From the NCBI GenBank assembly GCA_017853915.1, contig JAFMIS010000166.1, positions 1 to 5,934 of the forward strand: DNA of 5,934 nucleotides, given 5' to 3'. This document shows, piece after piece, positions 5,185-5,934 of this stretch (position 1 is the first letter of the stretch; each line of letters opens with the position of its first letter). The position numbers were made by a program, and so were the translations under genes. This DNA comes from a bacterium (GTDB lineage: Bacteria; Bdellovibrionota_C; UBA2361; OMII01). Below the pieces are notes generated by a model. The model saw only the letters and a list, made by a program, of their open reading frames with translations, searched no databases and was not told the DNA's origin.

Positions 5185-5934
5185 CTACGCCTGTTTTCGG
5201 GCGGGAAACCGCTGTGGCTGGGAAGGTTCCGGGACAGCGCTTCGGATCTTATCTTCAAGTGTATTGACCACGGTCGCCATGTTAGCGGCCGCCTTCTGTA
5301 TCGCGCTCAGGGCCTGCTCAGCTACCGGAGAGAGCCCCTGGCTCGCGTGCGCGACGAATGCCATCGCCACGATCTCCTGGAGTGGATTATTGAGATCGTT
5401 TCGAATATCGGCGCCGAGGGTAGCAATAGCGGTGTGCCCCGGTGGAGTGGCTTTAGCGCTCGGTTGCGACCCAACCCGTCGGAGCTCTACAAACCGATAT
5501 CCGGGATGAGAGCTAATTTCAGAGCGAGTAGTCGTGAGATCACTCAAAATAAGGAGCTCGGGCGGCGGCGCCATCATTTTAAGCGCCTCATGAAGTTTAG
5601 AGAGAGGGCCATCCGGAAGAGTAGCGCTTGAGAGGATCACATCGACTGAGCGTCGTTTAATAATCCAGAGCGCTAGGTGCAGAGTTGGAGCGAAGAGAAT
5701 TGAGCTGCCAGGAAGCGTTCGAGAGAGCTCAATCGTTATCTCCTGTGCCATGTCCTGGCTTGCGTTAATAACAAGTACCGTCGCGCCCTCACTGTGGGTA
5801 AGGGGCGCTGGCTCTGAAACAGAGGTTGGTTTGGATTGGGACGCGGGTGATGGAGAAGTACCCAGGAACGGATCTTGGTAGTCTACGCGCCGAGTCTCAC
5901 GGTCAGCTGGGCGAATAATGCGCACATCATCATC
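5185..5934 (-). CDS. Degenerate receiver plus histidine-kinase dimerisation-like protein (5' end not determined)
   Basis: Likely signalling or scaffold protein without phosphotransfer chemistry of its own. A GTG at 5925 would give 246 residues, but the frame is still open to the window edge (three Asp codons), so the real start may lie outside. A Pro/Ser-rich linker (about 23-46) is followed by a receiver-like segment (48-130). There VLVINAS lacks the acidic pair at the end of strand 1, and ILSSATLPDG has Ser100 where the phospho-accepting Asp should be. A two-helix segment (166-228) resembles a HisKA domain: its H-box reads RNDLNNPLQEI, with Asn177 in the place of the His. No ATP-binding catalytic domain follows; the protein ends in a basic, Pro-rich tail. 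It lies about 110 bases ahead of the fumarylacetoacetase start, so operon membership is uncertain. The domain reading is from motif patterns and is moderately sure. Confidence 0.7.
   Translation of the reverse strand, partial: DDDVRIIRPADRETRRVDYQDPFLGTSPSPASQSKPTSVSEPAPLTHSEGATVLVINASQDMAQEITIELSRTLPGSSILFAPTLHLALWIIKRRSVDVILSSATLPDGPLSKLHEALKMMAPPPELLILSDLTTTRSEISSHPGYRFVELRRVGSQPSAKATPPGHTAIATLGADIRNDLNNPLQEIVAMAFVAHASQGLSPVAEQALSAIQKAAANMATVVNTLEDKIRSAVPEPSQPQRFPARKQA

Noticed and set aside
5032..5631. Plus-strand open frame of 199 codons opposite the fumarylacetoacetase start and the signalling-type gene
   Set aside because: It runs antisense to two genes with recognisable motifs, and its translation is rich in Arg, Ser and Cys with no domain pattern; it is a shadow frame.

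Overview
This window is densely packed bacterial DNA of moderate to fairly high GC content. It carries six protein-coding genes, no RNA genes, and no gene-free stretch longer than about 110 bases. Gene starts with AGGAG- or AGGGG-like ribosome sites, overlapping genes and short gaps are bacterial in style. The lineage cannot be fixed from the sequence. An aerobic chemo-organotroph is suggested by fumarylacetoacetase, the last step of tyrosine/homogentisate breakdown.

Layout from high to low coordinates. (1) 5934-5185, minus strand: the 3' part of a small signalling-type protein whose receiver-like and histidine-kinase dimerisation-like segments both lack their phospho-accepting residue. (2) 5075-4062, minus: a fumarylacetoacetase with all expected metal and catalytic residues. 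(3) 4057-3140, minus: a conserved protein of unknown function of the 'DYAGxFPP' type, four bases behind the fumarylacetoacetase and almost certainly in its operon. (4) 2229-3143, plus: a PIG-L (LmbE-like) zinc deacetylase, meeting gene 3 tail to tail with interlocking stop codons. (5) 2171-828, minus: a sugar kinase with the signature of eukaryote-type hexokinases. (6) 837-52, minus: glucosamine-6-phosphate deaminase NagB, overlapping the kinase by 10 bases.

Genes 4 to 6 form the most interesting part. The deacetylase and the kinase diverge from a 57-base intergenic region, and the kinase is translationally coupled to nagB. Together they could form an amino-sugar route that removes the acetyl group from free GlcNAc (or an oligosaccharide) first, phosphorylates the resulting glucosamine with a hexokinase-type enzyme, and deaminates GlcN-6-P to fructose-6-P. 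This would bypass the usual GlcNAc-kinase/NagA order. It is an inference from gene content and order; substrates cannot be read from the sequence. NagB also has a valine at a position that is aspartate in the E. coli enzyme, while its GlcNAc-6-P allosteric residues are kept.

Genes 2 and 3 form a separate aromatic amino acid catabolic unit. I saw no insertion sequence, CRISPR array, tRNA, rRNA or convincing intrinsic terminator.
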